Notes under the pieces: generated by a model
Databases searched by the model: none
The model's input: the letters and a program-made list of their open reading frames with translations, nothing else
Told to the model about the DNA's origin: nothing
Shown here: positions 1 through 8,659 of the stretch, in pieces
How the letters are laid out: each line of letters begins with the position of its first letter
Numbering within the stretch: the stretch's first letter is position 1
Source: Aliiruegeria sabulilitoris
GTDB lineage: Bacteria; Pseudomonadota; Alphaproteobacteria; Rhodobacterales; Rhodobacteraceae
DNA: 64,000 bases
Assembly (NCBI RefSeq): GCF_001558155.1
Contig: NZ_LOAS01000002.1
Span: 431,089 to 495,088, forward strand
Direction of reading: 5' to 3'
Made by a program: the position numbers and the translations under genes

Positions 1-232
1 TTCCATTGATTTTCGGCATATTTGACCTTTACGGCGCTTGAACGAATTTTGCCGGCTTCTATATCTTGGTGGCTGCCTCCTGACAAGCCGACCAGATATG
101 GCGTCAGGGCCACAACAGCTATGACGTCAGCGCATAGGAGCCATTCCGAAACGGAAATACCGAATCGCTACAAAAACGTCATATTCGGCCCCACGCCGAA
201 AAGACAAGAGCAAGAATAAAAAGGACGACGAG

Positions 233-553
233 ATGACCGATTTCGTTGACGGTACGGCATTCAACTACGAACAGGGTCAACGGGCGCGCAAGCTCTTTGC
301 CGCTGTCGTGTTGGCCGCACTGGATGATGCCATCGCCGACGACAAGAAATACGGCAACGGCCCTGAACAGATTGCCCGCTGGGCGCGGTCTCGTGATGGC
401 CGCGAAGTGTTGAGTTGTGCCGGGATTGACCCGAACGAACGGGTCGTATCCGGCCTGATGGAGTTTGTATCGAACGGTGTTCGCACCTCGGTTGCGCTGT
501 CGCGTGAAGAAAGCGAACGTCGCCAAGCCGCCGAGCAGGCTGAAGCCGCCTGA
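233..553 (+). CDS. Small conserved Rhodobacteraceae protein (DUF6280-like)
   Basis: 106-residue soluble protein of unknown function. It has no signal peptide and no membrane segment. The middle carries an Arg-rich stretch (ARWARSRDGREVLSCAG) and the tail is rich in Glu, Gln and Ala. A clear ribosome binding site (AAGGACGACGAG) lies directly before the ATG, and a strong intrinsic terminator starts 24 nt after the stop, so this is probably a single-gene transcript. From memory the sequence resembles a short family conserved in Rhodobacteraceae (DUF6280); I am fairly sure of the family and know of no function. The 232 bases upstream hold no other gene I can support. Confidence 0.8.
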   Translation: MTDFVDGTAFNYEQGQRARKLFAAVVLAALDDAIADDKKYGNGPEQIARWARSRDGREVLSCAGIDPNERVVSGLMEFVSNGVRTSVALSREESERRQAAEQAEAA

Positions 554-576
554 TTTTTTGTTAAAGCGATCAACGC

Positions 577-609
577 AAAAAAGCGCGCGCCTTCGGCGCG
601 TGCTTTTTT
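577..609 (+). terminator. Intrinsic terminator after the 106-residue gene
   Basis: A 14-bp stem (577-590 with 596-609, one G-U pair) closes a 5-nt CTTCG loop. It begins with six A and ends with six T, so it can terminate transcription in both directions. Confidence 0.9.
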
Positions 610-949
610 CTGTTGGATCGGGCTGGATGCGTCACCTAATGGCGTCCCACGCGAACCGTTGTAACGACACCGTGCGCCATTGGCACAACGGCGCCGAATG
701 CGTTCGTGCAATCAATTCAAGGATGGCGTGCTTCAAGCAACTCGGCACATAGTTGAACTGCCGCTGCCAGCCGTTCGGCTTCGCCTCGACCGCGAGGATG
801 ACAGGCGGTGTGTCCAATTCTCTTCTGAACGCTCAGGTCCCGGTGTCCGCAGACAGGTGCGTTTCGGCAGCCTAGGATGACATGTCGAGACAGTGGCAAC
901 TATCGCCCGACTCTTCCCAGGTTTCGAGCCTTGAACTCGTGCTCGCCGG
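610..949. other. Gene-free stretch
   Basis: Between the terminator and the stop codon of the PopZ-like gene only short overlapping frames are open on both strands. None has a ribosome binding site or recognisable protein. I see no gene here. Confidence 0.6.
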
Positions 950-2017
950 TCAATCGAAATCCCGGGACGCAAGCGCCCGATGAATTTCGCGCCGAACCAG
1001 CTTTCGCACATTTCGCGTGATCCGCTCACCGAGCGCGCCCCGCAATTCCTTGTGCAGCATCTCGGTCACCATTTCCCGCAATGCGTCTTCGTCCAGCACA
1101 GCGGCGCCGGAGGCAAATAGATTGTCAGGCGCTTCGCCCTGCTCGTCCTCGTCTGCCTCGGAGTGATCGGAGATTGCCTCGTGAAGATCCGGTGCCCAAG
1201 GATCCGGAAGATCGACTTCGTCGCTGCTTGGGCTCGAGAGGTGCAGGTGGGTGTCTTGTGGCGCCGCTGGCGGGTTCGCGTCAGCTTCGAGTTCCGAAGC
1301 TGCACCCCGATCGGCATCGGCGACTGCGATCACTTCCTCGTCCGCTCCTGTTTCGAAAGCATCCGATGCGTCGAGGAATGGCGCCTCTGGCTCCTCCCCG
1401 CCATCGTCAATTGCGCTCTCTGTCTCCTGCTCGTCCAGCGGACTGAACATGAAACCGGCCCGCGGGGCAGGTCGCGTCAGAGGGGGGGCGGTATCCGAAG
1501 TTTCTTCTTCAACATCCGTCTCCTCTATCGGGCACGGTTCGGCGGTCTGCTTGTCCGGTGATATCTCAGAATCGACGGGCGTTTTCAGTGGCCGGATGAA
1601 GGTCGGCAACTCGGGGTCTGCATCTTCGGCATCTTCCTGCTCCTCCGGGGAAACCGCAGAAAACGCCAATGCCTCGGCCGGTTCGCTTTCAAGATCGTGT
1701 GCCGGTGCCGTATCCGGATCCGGCTCTCCAATTGCCGAAGGCTCGCGGTCCATTTCGCCATCCTCTTCCCAGCGATCGGCTTCCGGATCCTCCGAAACGC
1801 TCCGAGTATCTTGCTCCTCGGTTTCTTCCACCCGCAGAGACGGGGTCAGAACCAACGCCTCTTCGCCCTGACGGGACGAGTCGGGCGCCGTATCCTCCCA
1901 CGACTCCGCCGGCCTAGCGGCGCTGGCGCCGGTGTCTTCCGGCTTGTCACCGGCAACAAGGCGTCGAATCGACGACAGAACATCTTCGATATCAGCGTTG
2001 CTTACCGGGTCGGACAT
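950..2017 (-). CDS. PopZ-like polar organising protein (DUF2497 type), Rhodobacterales form
   Basis: 355 residues in three parts. A short N-terminal helix (residues about 8-22, NADIEDVLSSIRRLV) resembles the PopZ N-terminal helix. A very acidic, Pro/Glu/Asp/Ser-rich disordered middle spans about 25-300. A C-terminal basic helical region (about 305-355, with LREMVTEMLHKELR and NVRKLVRREIHRAL) resembles the PopZ oligomerisation helices. PopZ of Caulobacter self-assembles at the cell pole and anchors ParB and cell-cycle kinases. The gene lies downstream of tolC and pcm on the same strand; to my recollection Caulobacter popZ also neighbours a TolC-family gene. The linker is much longer than in Caulobacter (177 residues in total there). 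The assignment rests on the two termini and on synteny; the linker shows no similarity. Confidence 0.65.
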   Translation of the reverse strand: MSDPVSNADIEDVLSSIRRLVAGDKPEDTGASAARPAESWEDTAPDSSRQGEEALVLTPSLRVEETEEQDTRSVSEDPEADRWEEDGEMDREPSAIGEPDPDTAPAHDLESEPAEALAFSAVSPEEQEDAEDADPELPTFIRPLKTPVDSEISPDKQTAEPCPIEETDVEEETSDTAPPLTRPAPRAGFMFSPLDEQETESAIDDGGEEPEAPFLDASDAFETGADEEVIAVADADRGAASELEADANPPAAPQDTHLHLSSPSSDEVDLPDPWAPDLHEAISDHSEADEDEQGEAPDNLFASGAAVLDEDALREMVTEMLHKELRGALGERITRNVRKLVRREIHRALASRDFD

Positions 2018-2136
2018 GCCTGCTCCTGTTCTTCAGCTCACATTAACGACGCAGGATCACACAGGATTCCGCCGGCTGGAAAGGCCAAGCGACAACCCAC
2101 AGGCCCGAACGAGCGCAAAGCACGCCCCGGTTTCGC

Positions 2137-3549
2137 CTATTGCTTACCCAGCTTTCGCAGCACGCGGTCAAGTTTCTGTCCCTGCGGGGACAGCCGCGCG
2201 GGCGCGGACTTGACGCTGTTGTAATACCCTGCAGGGTCATAGGTCTGAATTCCAAGGTTCAGGTGATCTACCGTCATAAGACCCATCGCAGAAAGAAGTG
2301 AATAAACCGCTACGTATTGCGTAGCAATCGCATCAATCCGCGCCGCCCGCGCATCCAGCAATTCCTGTTCGGCGTCCAGAACATCGAGAGTTGTCCGCGC
2401 ACCAAGCGTAGCTTCTTCCCGTGTCCCATCAAACGCGATCTCGGCCGCGCGGATCTGCAGGTCCGAGGCGCGGATCTGTGCCGTCGCGGAATCGATATAG
2501 GCCCAGGCGCTGGCCACCTGCTCCTCGACGCCAAGCGTCGTTTGCAACAGGCTCGCACGGTTGGCGTCGCGCTGCGCAATCGCCTTGCGTTCCAGCGCGG
2601 CAAAATTGCCGCCGCGATAGATCGGCTGCGTGAACGAAAAGCTCATGTAGTGTTCGTCATCCTGGTATTCGGAATCCGTTTGCGAGACGATCGAGGCGGA
2701 AATCGACGGTTTGTAATTGGCCTTCGCAAGACGCATGCCGAGCTCTGCGACGGTCACGAGGCGTTGCGCCTGGCGGATGTCCGGATGCGTCCGAACGCCG
2801 ATCCGAATCGCTTCATCGACACTCGGGGCGGTTTTCGGCAACGCCCCGGGGAACTCGAGATTGCCCGGGTAACGGCCGACAGCCGTCTTGAAGACTTCGC
2901 GCGACACCGCGAGGTCACCACGCGCCGCTTCGAGTTGGCTGACAGCGGCTGCCAGGCGACTCTCGGCGAGTGCTACGTCGGTACGGGTTACCTCGCCGAC
3001 CTCGAAGCGATCCTCGGTCGCCTGCTTCTCTTGCGTGAGCACGCGAACGTTGTTTTCCCGCAAGGAGACAAAGGCCTTGGCTCGCAGCACTTCCATATAG
3101 CCGTTCACAGCACCGAGCAGAACGCTCTGCTCCACAGAACGCAGCGCTTCACGGGTGGCCAGAACAGTTTCCTTGCTGCTCTCGACCGACAGGCGACTGG
3201 AGCCACCCGCGTACAGCAAAATGGAGGCTTGAAGCTGGTAGGTTGCAACCCAGTTATCCCGAGACAAGCCGGCATTGTAGAGAGAGGAATAGATTTCCCG
3301 ATGCGGGTGCGCGCCGGCCCAGCTAGTCACAAAATCAAGCTGGGGTTTGAGCGCGGACTGGGCCGATGCCACATCTTCGTCCGCCGCACGTAGCAGCGCT
3401 CGGTTCTGATCAAGGAGATTCGAGTTGCGATAAGCGTCGATCAGGGCGTCCGTCAGCGTTTCGGCCGTGGCCGGAAGAGACGTGAGCGCGAGAACACTTA
3501 TCGCAATACCGGCGAGATTTCGTTTGAAACGATTGCTATATTTCCACAC
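2137..3549 (-). CDS. tolC: TolC family outer membrane efflux protein
   Basis: 470 residues. Starts at GTG (3549) with AGGAG eight bases upstream. A signal peptide covers residues 1-29, ending LPATA before the mature ETLTDALIDAYRNSN, the typical first TolC helix. The two duplicated outer membrane efflux repeats follow; the first carries AADEDVASAQSALKPQLDF and the second LAKANYKPSISASIVSQTDS. Both are long periplasmic helices with YxP-type strand entries. TolC trimers form the outer membrane duct for type I secretion and RND efflux. Located 66 bp after pcm and 119 bp before the PopZ-like gene, all on the minus strand, so co-transcription is plausible. No inner membrane partner is in the window. 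Confidence 0.93.
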   Translation of the reverse strand: MWKYSNRFKRNLAGIAISVLALTSLPATAETLTDALIDAYRNSNLLDQNRALLRAADEDVASAQSALKPQLDFVTSWAGAHPHREIYSSLYNAGLSRDNWVATYQLQASILLYAGGSSRLSVESSKETVLATREALRSVEQSVLLGAVNGYMEVLRAKAFVSLRENNVRVLTQEKQATEDRFEVGEVTRTDVALAESRLAAAVSQLEAARGDLAVSREVFKTAVGRYPGNLEFPGALPKTAPSVDEAIRIGVRTHPDIRQAQRLVTVAELGMRLAKANYKPSISASIVSQTDSEYQDDEHYMSFSFTQPIYRGGNFAALERKAIAQRDANRASLLQTTLGVEEQVASAWAYIDSATAQIRASDLQIRAAEIAFDGTREEATLGARTTLDVLDAEQELLDARAARIDAIATQYVAVYSLLSAMGLMTVDHLNLGIQTYDPAGYYNSVKSAPARLSPQGQKLDRVLRKLGKQ

Positions 3550-3615
3550 GCGAACTGCTCCTTCTCGTGGGGCCTGCCTTTATTTGCTGAGACTATAGCA
3601 ATTTGGATCTTGCGT

Positions 3616-4269
3616 TTACAGCACGAAAGAGCGCGCGCCTTCGAAACCGGGCAAAACGGGCGCAGCTGCGTTAAATGAGAAACGCCAGTTGATCCGTCCG
3701 TCGATCTTGTAGCCGATCCGAACCGTGCCGAGCGCTCCCTGCATGAAAAGACAGCCGATGCGGCCGCCCTCTTTCAGTTGATCCTCGATCGCGGCAGGAA
3801 GCTCGACCACACCGCCCTGAAGAATGATCACGTCGTAGGGGCTGTGTTGCGGGGCCCCTTCGGCCAGCAGCCCGGTGACGACGGCGGCATTGTCGACGGA
3901 CTCCGCAGAGAGCGTTGCCTCCGCTTCCCGCGCCATGGTTTCGTCTTCCTCGAGCGCAATCACCGCCTCGGCCAGATGCGCGAGAACCGCCGTCGAATAC
4001 CCGTAGCCAGACGCGATATCGAGCACCATTTCGTTCGGTTGAACGTTCAGGGCTTCCAACGTCTTTGCAAAAGTCCGCGGTTCGAGCAGCACGCGCCCCT
4101 TGGACAGCGGCAGGTTATTGCCGACATAGGCCGCATCGCGCTGACCGGCCGGGACATAAAGCTCTCTCGGAACGGCCAACAGGGCGTCGAGGATGGGGTA
4201 CTTGGTCACGTCCGACGGGCGGATCTGGGAATCGACCATCGTCGTGCGTTGGGTTTCAAAGCTGCTCAT
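3616..4269 (-). CDS. pcm: Protein-L-isoaspartate O-methyltransferase family protein
   Basis: 217 residues from the ATG at 4269, which has AGGTGG just upstream; a GTG three codons earlier (4278) is also open. The start MSSFETQRTTMVDSQIRPSDV is typical of the alphaproteobacterial form. The SAM-binding loop is VLDIASGYGYSTAVLA, and the family segment around LSKGRVLLEPRTFAKTLEALN precedes it. The enzyme class methylates isoaspartyl residues in damaged proteins using SAM. These alphaproteobacterial versions have a divergent active-site segment, and whether they act on isoaspartate has not been shown for this gene. It is the first gene of a likely pcm-tolC-popZ-like unit and is divergent from the small membrane protein at 4522. 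Confidence 0.88.
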   Translation of the reverse strand: MSSFETQRTTMVDSQIRPSDVTKYPILDALLAVPRELYVPAGQRDAAYVGNNLPLSKGRVLLEPRTFAKTLEALNVQPNEMVLDIASGYGYSTAVLAHLAEAVIALEEDETMAREAEATLSAESVDNAAVVTGLLAEGAPQHSPYDVIILQGGVVELPAAIEDQLKEGGRIGCLFMQGALGTVRIGYKIDGRINWRFSFNAAAPVLPGFEGARSFVL

Positions 4270-4521
4270 CTGATCCACCTGTCAGTCCGGAAGCGTCGTC
4301 GTTCTGTGGCACAATCGTTCCTACGAGGCAAGTTGCCGACGCGCCGCATGTCGGGCATCGAAGAGTACATTCCGGACAGCCAATATCAGTGTCGGCACTC
4401 ACGGTTCGGCAGGACGACCGCGATGCCGGAGACCAAATTGCCGCTCCCCGTATGCTTGTTGAAAACATCGTGGTCGTGCAGGGTCGCATGGTCAGTTCGC
4501 GTTTCCAGGCTCTTTGCGCTT

Positions 4522-4815
4522 ATGTCCACCTATTTGTCCTCCCTTGCAGCCGCGGCTGTACTCTTCGGATTATCCACCTATTTCGGTGTTTTCGTTCTGG
4601 AGACCTTGATCCGGAAGAGAGAGGCACACCGGGAGGCCCAACTCGAGTCTTCCAGCCATGTTCGTGCGCAGAGCCGATGGCTTGCCCCGGCGGTGTGGAT
4701 CCTGACGGTCTTTTGGCTGGCGCTGTTCGTCGGGTATTTCCTCGCCAGCCCGACGCCGTCGAAGGGACCTCTGAAACACTTCGACATACGAGACCTCCCA
4801 AGACCTGCCGGGTAG
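4522..4815 (+). CDS. Small two-helix membrane protein
   Basis: 97 residues, not recognised as a named family. Two hydrophobic helices (about residues 5-27 and 53-74) flank a charged stretch with RKREAHREAQLESSS. The start chosen is the ATG that leads directly into the first helix. The open frame extends further upstream, but that part is antisense to pcm. The stop lies 12 nt before the zinc-ribbon protein, so the two are likely co-transcribed. A membrane location is all that can be inferred. Confidence 0.6.
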   Translation: MSTYLSSLAAAAVLFGLSTYFGVFVLETLIRKREAHREAQLESSSHVRAQSRWLAPAVWILTVFWLALFVGYFLASPTPSKGPLKHFDIRDLPRPAG

Positions 4816-4827
4816 GAAGACGACTGC

Positions 4828-5934
4828 ATGTTTACCCATTCCAGCGCGATCCCGCGTGTTCCAAGGCGCAGCCCCTCCCCTTCGCCAACAGCGCAGAGCA
4901 CACCGCCGCAACGCGAACTGAGTTGCAGCGCCTGCGGCAACCAATGCCGGTTCGACCCGGCTCAGGAAGCCTTGATCTGCGACGGGTGTGGCAATGCCCA
5001 GGCGATCGAGGCGGCCGACCAGTTCCGGGCTGCACAGGAATACCCCTTCGATCCCAACTCGCCCGAGACAGAACCGCGCGGGGTGCCGCCTGCGCAGGAA
5101 CATCAATGCAACGGCTGCGGCGGCACGGTGCTCTTTTCCGGCACGGCGCTGTCCGAACGGTGCCCGTATTGCAACGGTCCGATGGTCCTCGTTCCGGGCC
5201 GTTCCGGCTATGACGCCATGGCACTCATCCCGTTTCGCATCACCGTCGAAGACGCACGAAACCGCGCACTGAACTGGATATCTACGCGCGAGGGCGCGCC
5301 CAACCGGCTCACGGAGCATGTCGCCAAATCCGCGAGGAGCGCCGGTCTCTATGCGCCGTTCTGGACCTTCGACACATCGGAAGCGCTGACCTACATGGCC
5401 ACCTGGATGGAGTACGAGCACAAGCGCATGGTGACCCGAAGCACGACCGGTCACCACGCTGTCGCGTTCGACGATCTCCTGGTGCCCGCCTCGCCGCATG
5501 TCACCCCCCTGATCCGCGACGGCATCTTGCATGAATTCGACCCTGGCGCGCTGGGGTCCTTCGATGCGCGTTACCTGGCCGGGTTCGCTGCGGAGCGCCA
5601 CCACCAGAGCGTTGCCGAGGGGTTCGCCTTCAACGCGCCTGACAAGCAGTTTCGGACGAAGCGCAAGGTCGGCGAAGACCGCGCCTTCGGGGAAAACGTG
5701 TCCCTGGCCGTTCGAACAGATGACATTGCTGCACGATACCGCAGGATCCTGCTGCCGGTCTGGATCTTCCACTACGACCATTCCGGCCGGCCCTACAAGG
5801 TCGTGGTATCGGGCATCAACGGGCAGACCTTCGGCGAGCGGCCCTATTCGACAGCCAAGCTCGCGCTTGCTTCCGGGCTTGTCTCGTTCCTCGTGGTGTC
5901 CGTCGGTATCGTGTTGGGGATGATGCTGGCCTGA
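4828..5934 (+). CDS. Membrane-anchored double zinc-ribbon protein
   Basis: 368 residues. After a Pro/Ser-rich N-terminus come two four-Cys zinc ribbons: CSACGN with ICDGCG (about 32-55), then QCNGCGG with RCPYCNG (about 93-115). A conserved globular region follows (YDAMALIPFRITVEDARNRALNWI; YAPFWTFDTSEALTYMATW; RRILLPVWIFHYDHSGRPYKVVVSGINGQTFGERPYS). One C-terminal transmembrane helix (about 345-366) ends the protein. Such proteins are sometimes annotated as PriA-like helicases because of the ribbons, but no helicase motif is present. The topology suggests a cytoplasmic zinc-binding domain tethered to the inner membrane. Function unknown. Confidence 0.75.
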   Translation: MFTHSSAIPRVPRRSPSPSPTAQSTPPQRELSCSACGNQCRFDPAQEALICDGCGNAQAIEAADQFRAAQEYPFDPNSPETEPRGVPPAQEHQCNGCGGTVLFSGTALSERCPYCNGPMVLVPGRSGYDAMALIPFRITVEDARNRALNWISTREGAPNRLTEHVAKSARSAGLYAPFWTFDTSEALTYMATWMEYEHKRMVTRSTTGHHAVAFDDLLVPASPHVTPLIRDGILHEFDPGALGSFDARYLAGFAAERHHQSVAEGFAFNAPDKQFRTKRKVGEDRAFGENVSLAVRTDDIAARYRRILLPVWIFHYDHSGRPYKVVVSGINGQTFGERPYSTAKLALASGLVSFLVVSVGIVLGMMLA

Positions 5935-5987
5935 TCGCCATCGCTTCCACGCGTCACCAAACGGTCTGCGCGCAGGTCCCGCAAGCG

Positions 5988-6683
5988 TCAGACAGAGACA
6001 GCGCCCTTGAGGTCTTCCTTGGCCAGTTCGGACTTGGCGCCCTTCATCGAGATCTCACCGCGTTTGAGCACGACGAAGCGGTCGGCCACGCCATAGGCAA
6101 ATTCGAAATACTGCTCGACAAGAACAATCGCCATGTCGCCCCGGTCGCGCAGGTATTCGATCACCCGGCCGATCTGCTGGATGATATTGGGCTGGATGCC
6201 CTCCGTGGGTTCGTCAAGCAGAAGCAATTTGGGTTTGGTCAGCATGGCGCGGGCGATGGCGAGCTGTTGTTGCTGGCCGCCGGACAAGTCGCCGCCGCGT
6301 CGGGACATGAAATCCTTCAAGATCGGAAAGAGCTCAAAGATCTCGTCCGGTATACCGTGCTCCGCCTTGGGCAGGCAGGCGTAGGCGGTTTCGAGATTTT
6401 CCTTCACCGTCAGCAACGGGAAGATCATGCGCCCCTGAGGCACATAGCCCACGCCCTTCCGGGCAAGCAGATGGGACGGCATCCGGCCGATTTTCTCGCC
6501 GTCCAGTTCAATCGTGCCGCCGGAGCGGGGATGTGTTCCGGAAATCGCCTTGAGCAGGCTGGTCTTGCCGACCCCATTGGTACCCATCACGCAGGTCACC
6601 TCGCCGGCGGCGGCCTCCAGGTCGATGCCGTGGAGGATCTGGCTGCCGCCGTAATGCAGGGTAAGGCTTTCGGTTTTCAGCAT
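5988..6683 (-). CDS. urtE: Urea ABC transporter ATP-binding subunit UrtE
   Basis: 231 residues of a LivF-type ATPase. Walker A is GTNGVGKTS, the signature is LSGGQQQQLAIARA, Walker B is LLLLDEPTEG. The UrtE-like run EGIQPNIIQQIGRVIEYL follows Walker B. One of two ATPases that power the UrtBC permease pair at the inner membrane. It is last in urtABCDE, and its start lies 3 nt after the urtD stop. Confidence 0.95.
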   Translation of the reverse strand: MLKTESLTLHYGGSQILHGIDLEAAAGEVTCVMGTNGVGKTSLLKAISGTHPRSGGTIELDGEKIGRMPSHLLARKGVGYVPQGRMIFPLLTVKENLETAYACLPKAEHGIPDEIFELFPILKDFMSRRGGDLSGGQQQQLAIARAMLTKPKLLLLDEPTEGIQPNIIQQIGRVIEYLRDRGDMAIVLVEQYFEFAYGVADRFVVLKRGEISMKGAKSELAKEDLKGAVSV

Positions 6684-6686
6684 GTC

Positions 6687-7427
6687 TCAGCGCCCCAGAT
6701 AGACGTCGATGACGTCTTGGTTTTTCGTTACGTGATCGAGGCTGCCCTCGGCGAGGACCGACCCCTCGTGCAGCACGGTGACCTTGCATTCCAGTCGGCG
6801 GACGAACTCCATGTCATGCTCCACCACGACAACGGCGCGCGTCTTCGCGGCTTCCTTTAGCAGATCGGTCGTGTGTTCACGTTCGGCGAGCGTCATGCCG
6901 GCCGCCGGTTCGTCCACCAGCAACAGGCGCGGCTCCTGCGCCAGCAGCATTCCGATCTCCAGCCATTGCTTCTGGCCGTGGGACAGCTCGCCCGACTTCC
7001 GATGGAGCTGGTCCGAGAGGCCGATCTCCGCCGCAAGTTCCTCAATGCGGGTGCGGTCTTCCGGCTTGGGCCGGAAGAAGAGCACCGACCACGGCGCGCG
7101 ATCCTTTTTCAACGCCATGGCGAGGTTGTCATAGACCGACTGGTCCTCGAACACGGTCGGACGTTGGAACTTGCGGCCGACGCCAGCGCGGGCGATCTGG
7201 CTCTCGTTCATCTTCAGGAGCGACTGGCTCATATCGCCCCAGCGGATCGAGCCCTCGTCGGGGCGGGTCTTGCCGGTGACGATATCCATGAAGGTCGTCT
7301 TGCCCGCGCCGTTCGGCCCGATGATGGCGCGCAGTTCGGCGGAACCGATGGAGAAGCTCAGGTTGTTGATGGCCCTGAAGCCGTCAAAGGTGACGGAAAC
7401 GCCGGAGACTTCGAGTAGCTGGCTCAT
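6687..7427 (-). CDS. urtD: Urea ABC transporter ATP-binding subunit UrtD
   Basis: 246 residues of a LivG-type ATPase. Walker A is GPNGAGKTT, the signature SHGQKQWLEIGM is the UrtD variant (SHGQ instead of SGGQ), and Walker B is LLLVDEPAAGMT. It pairs with UrtE. The ATG overlaps the urtC stop by four bases (ATGA), indicating translational coupling. Confidence 0.95.
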   Translation of the reverse strand: MSQLLEVSGVSVTFDGFRAINNLSFSIGSAELRAIIGPNGAGKTTFMDIVTGKTRPDEGSIRWGDMSQSLLKMNESQIARAGVGRKFQRPTVFEDQSVYDNLAMALKKDRAPWSVLFFRPKPEDRTRIEELAAEIGLSDQLHRKSGELSHGQKQWLEIGMLLAQEPRLLLVDEPAAGMTLAEREHTTDLLKEAAKTRAVVVVEHDMEFVRRLECKVTVLHEGSVLAEGSLDHVTKNQDVIDVYLGR

Positions 7428-8656
7428 TTTTCGGCTTCCTGTTCCTGAAGGCTGCCGGAATCGGGGCCGAGATCCGCGCCATAGCGCTCCGGCGACACGC
7501 GGCCCGTGAAGTGATCAACCAGACCGCCAATCCCCTTGGGCGCGAAGAGCGTCACAAGGACGAAGGAGATCCCGAGCAGAACCTGCCACCAATCGACCCA
7601 GTTGATGGTGTAGAAGCCGAGCGGGATGGAGGGGGCCTGTCCGCCGGTGAACCAGGTGGAAAGCAGCGAGACGAAAGCAGCCCCGATGACAGCGCCATAG
7701 AGCCGCCCACGCCCGCCGATGGCGACCCAGACCGCGAGATAGATCGAGGCGATGGGCGCGATCTCTGCCGGGTTGATGATGCCGGCCTGCGGGTAGTAGA
7801 GCGCGCCCGCGATTGCGGCGATGACCGCCGTCAAGGTGAAGACGAAGAGCTTGTAGCCTTCGACCGAGTAGCCGAGGAAGCGCACGCGGGCCTCGTCGTC
7901 GCGGATGCCGCGGATGACGGAGCCGAACTTTCCGGAAACCACCCAGGCCGCGAGCAGGTAACCCAGTCCGAGGGCCAGGGCGGAGGCCCAGAAGAACCAG
8001 AGCGAGATATCGGCCTGCGGGATGGCGTCGGCGCCGGGCAGGTTCTGCAGCCCCGACAGGCCGTTATTGCCGCGCAGGCCGGAATCGTTCTGGAACAGGT
8101 AGAGGGCGAGCGCGAGCGTCATCGCCTGTGTCAGGATCGAGAGGTAAACCCCGGTGACCCGGCTGCGGAAGGCCAGCCAACCAAAGACGAGCGCCAGAAG
8201 TCCGGGAACGGCCACGACCAGCAGCAATTGCAGGAAGAGCGAGTCGGCGAAGGTCCAGATCACCGGGAAATCGGAGGACCCGACGACGCCGAAGATCTGT
8301 GTGCCGATGGCATCGACAACTTCCTGTGCGGTGGGCGGGATCTCGGCATTGGCCATGGAGGCCTCGACGATCATCTCCGTTCGGGCATACATCAGCCACA
8401 TGCCGATCATGTAGCCGCCAAGCCCGAAAAACGCCATGTGCCCAAGGCTCAGGATACCGGCAAAGCCCCAGATCAGGTCCATCGCGATGGCGACGAGGCA
8501 AAGACAGAGTGTCTTGCCGAGCGTTTTCACGAAGGAGGTGGAGATCATTTCCGAACCCATGGCCTCGCTCATCACCGTGACAGCGATGGTGAAGAGGGCA
8601 AGGCACGCGATGAAGATCAGCACGGAAGGATTGCGGGTGAGAAAGCTCTTTTCCAT
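7424..8656 (-). CDS. urtC: Urea ABC transporter permease UrtC
   Basis: 410 residues of a LivM-type permease with about nine to ten hydrophobic helices. Landmarks include the segment DLIWGFAGILSLGHMAFFGLGGYMIGMW, the EAA-like loop GSVIRGIRDDEARVRFLGY, and the charged C-terminal tail after FAPKGIGGLVDH. UrtC forms the channel with UrtB. The start lies 3 nt after the urtB stop. Confidence 0.95.
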   Translation of the reverse strand: MEKSFLTRNPSVLIFIACLALFTIAVTVMSEAMGSEMISTSFVKTLGKTLCLCLVAIAMDLIWGFAGILSLGHMAFFGLGGYMIGMWLMYARTEMIVEASMANAEIPPTAQEVVDAIGTQIFGVVGSSDFPVIWTFADSLFLQLLLVVAVPGLLALVFGWLAFRSRVTGVYLSILTQAMTLALALYLFQNDSGLRGNNGLSGLQNLPGADAIPQADISLWFFWASALALGLGYLLAAWVVSGKFGSVIRGIRDDEARVRFLGYSVEGYKLFVFTLTAVIAAIAGALYYPQAGIINPAEIAPIASIYLAVWVAIGGRGRLYGAVIGAAFVSLLSTWFTGGQAPSIPLGFYTINWVDWWQVLLGISFVLVTLFAPKGIGGLVDHFTGRVSPERYGADLGPDSGSLQEQEAEK

Positions 8657-8659
8657 GGT

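Noticed and set aside
610-949. Small frames between the first terminator and the PopZ-like gene
   Set aside because: All are overlapping short frames in G+C-rich DNA without ribosome sites, and their translations show no domain.
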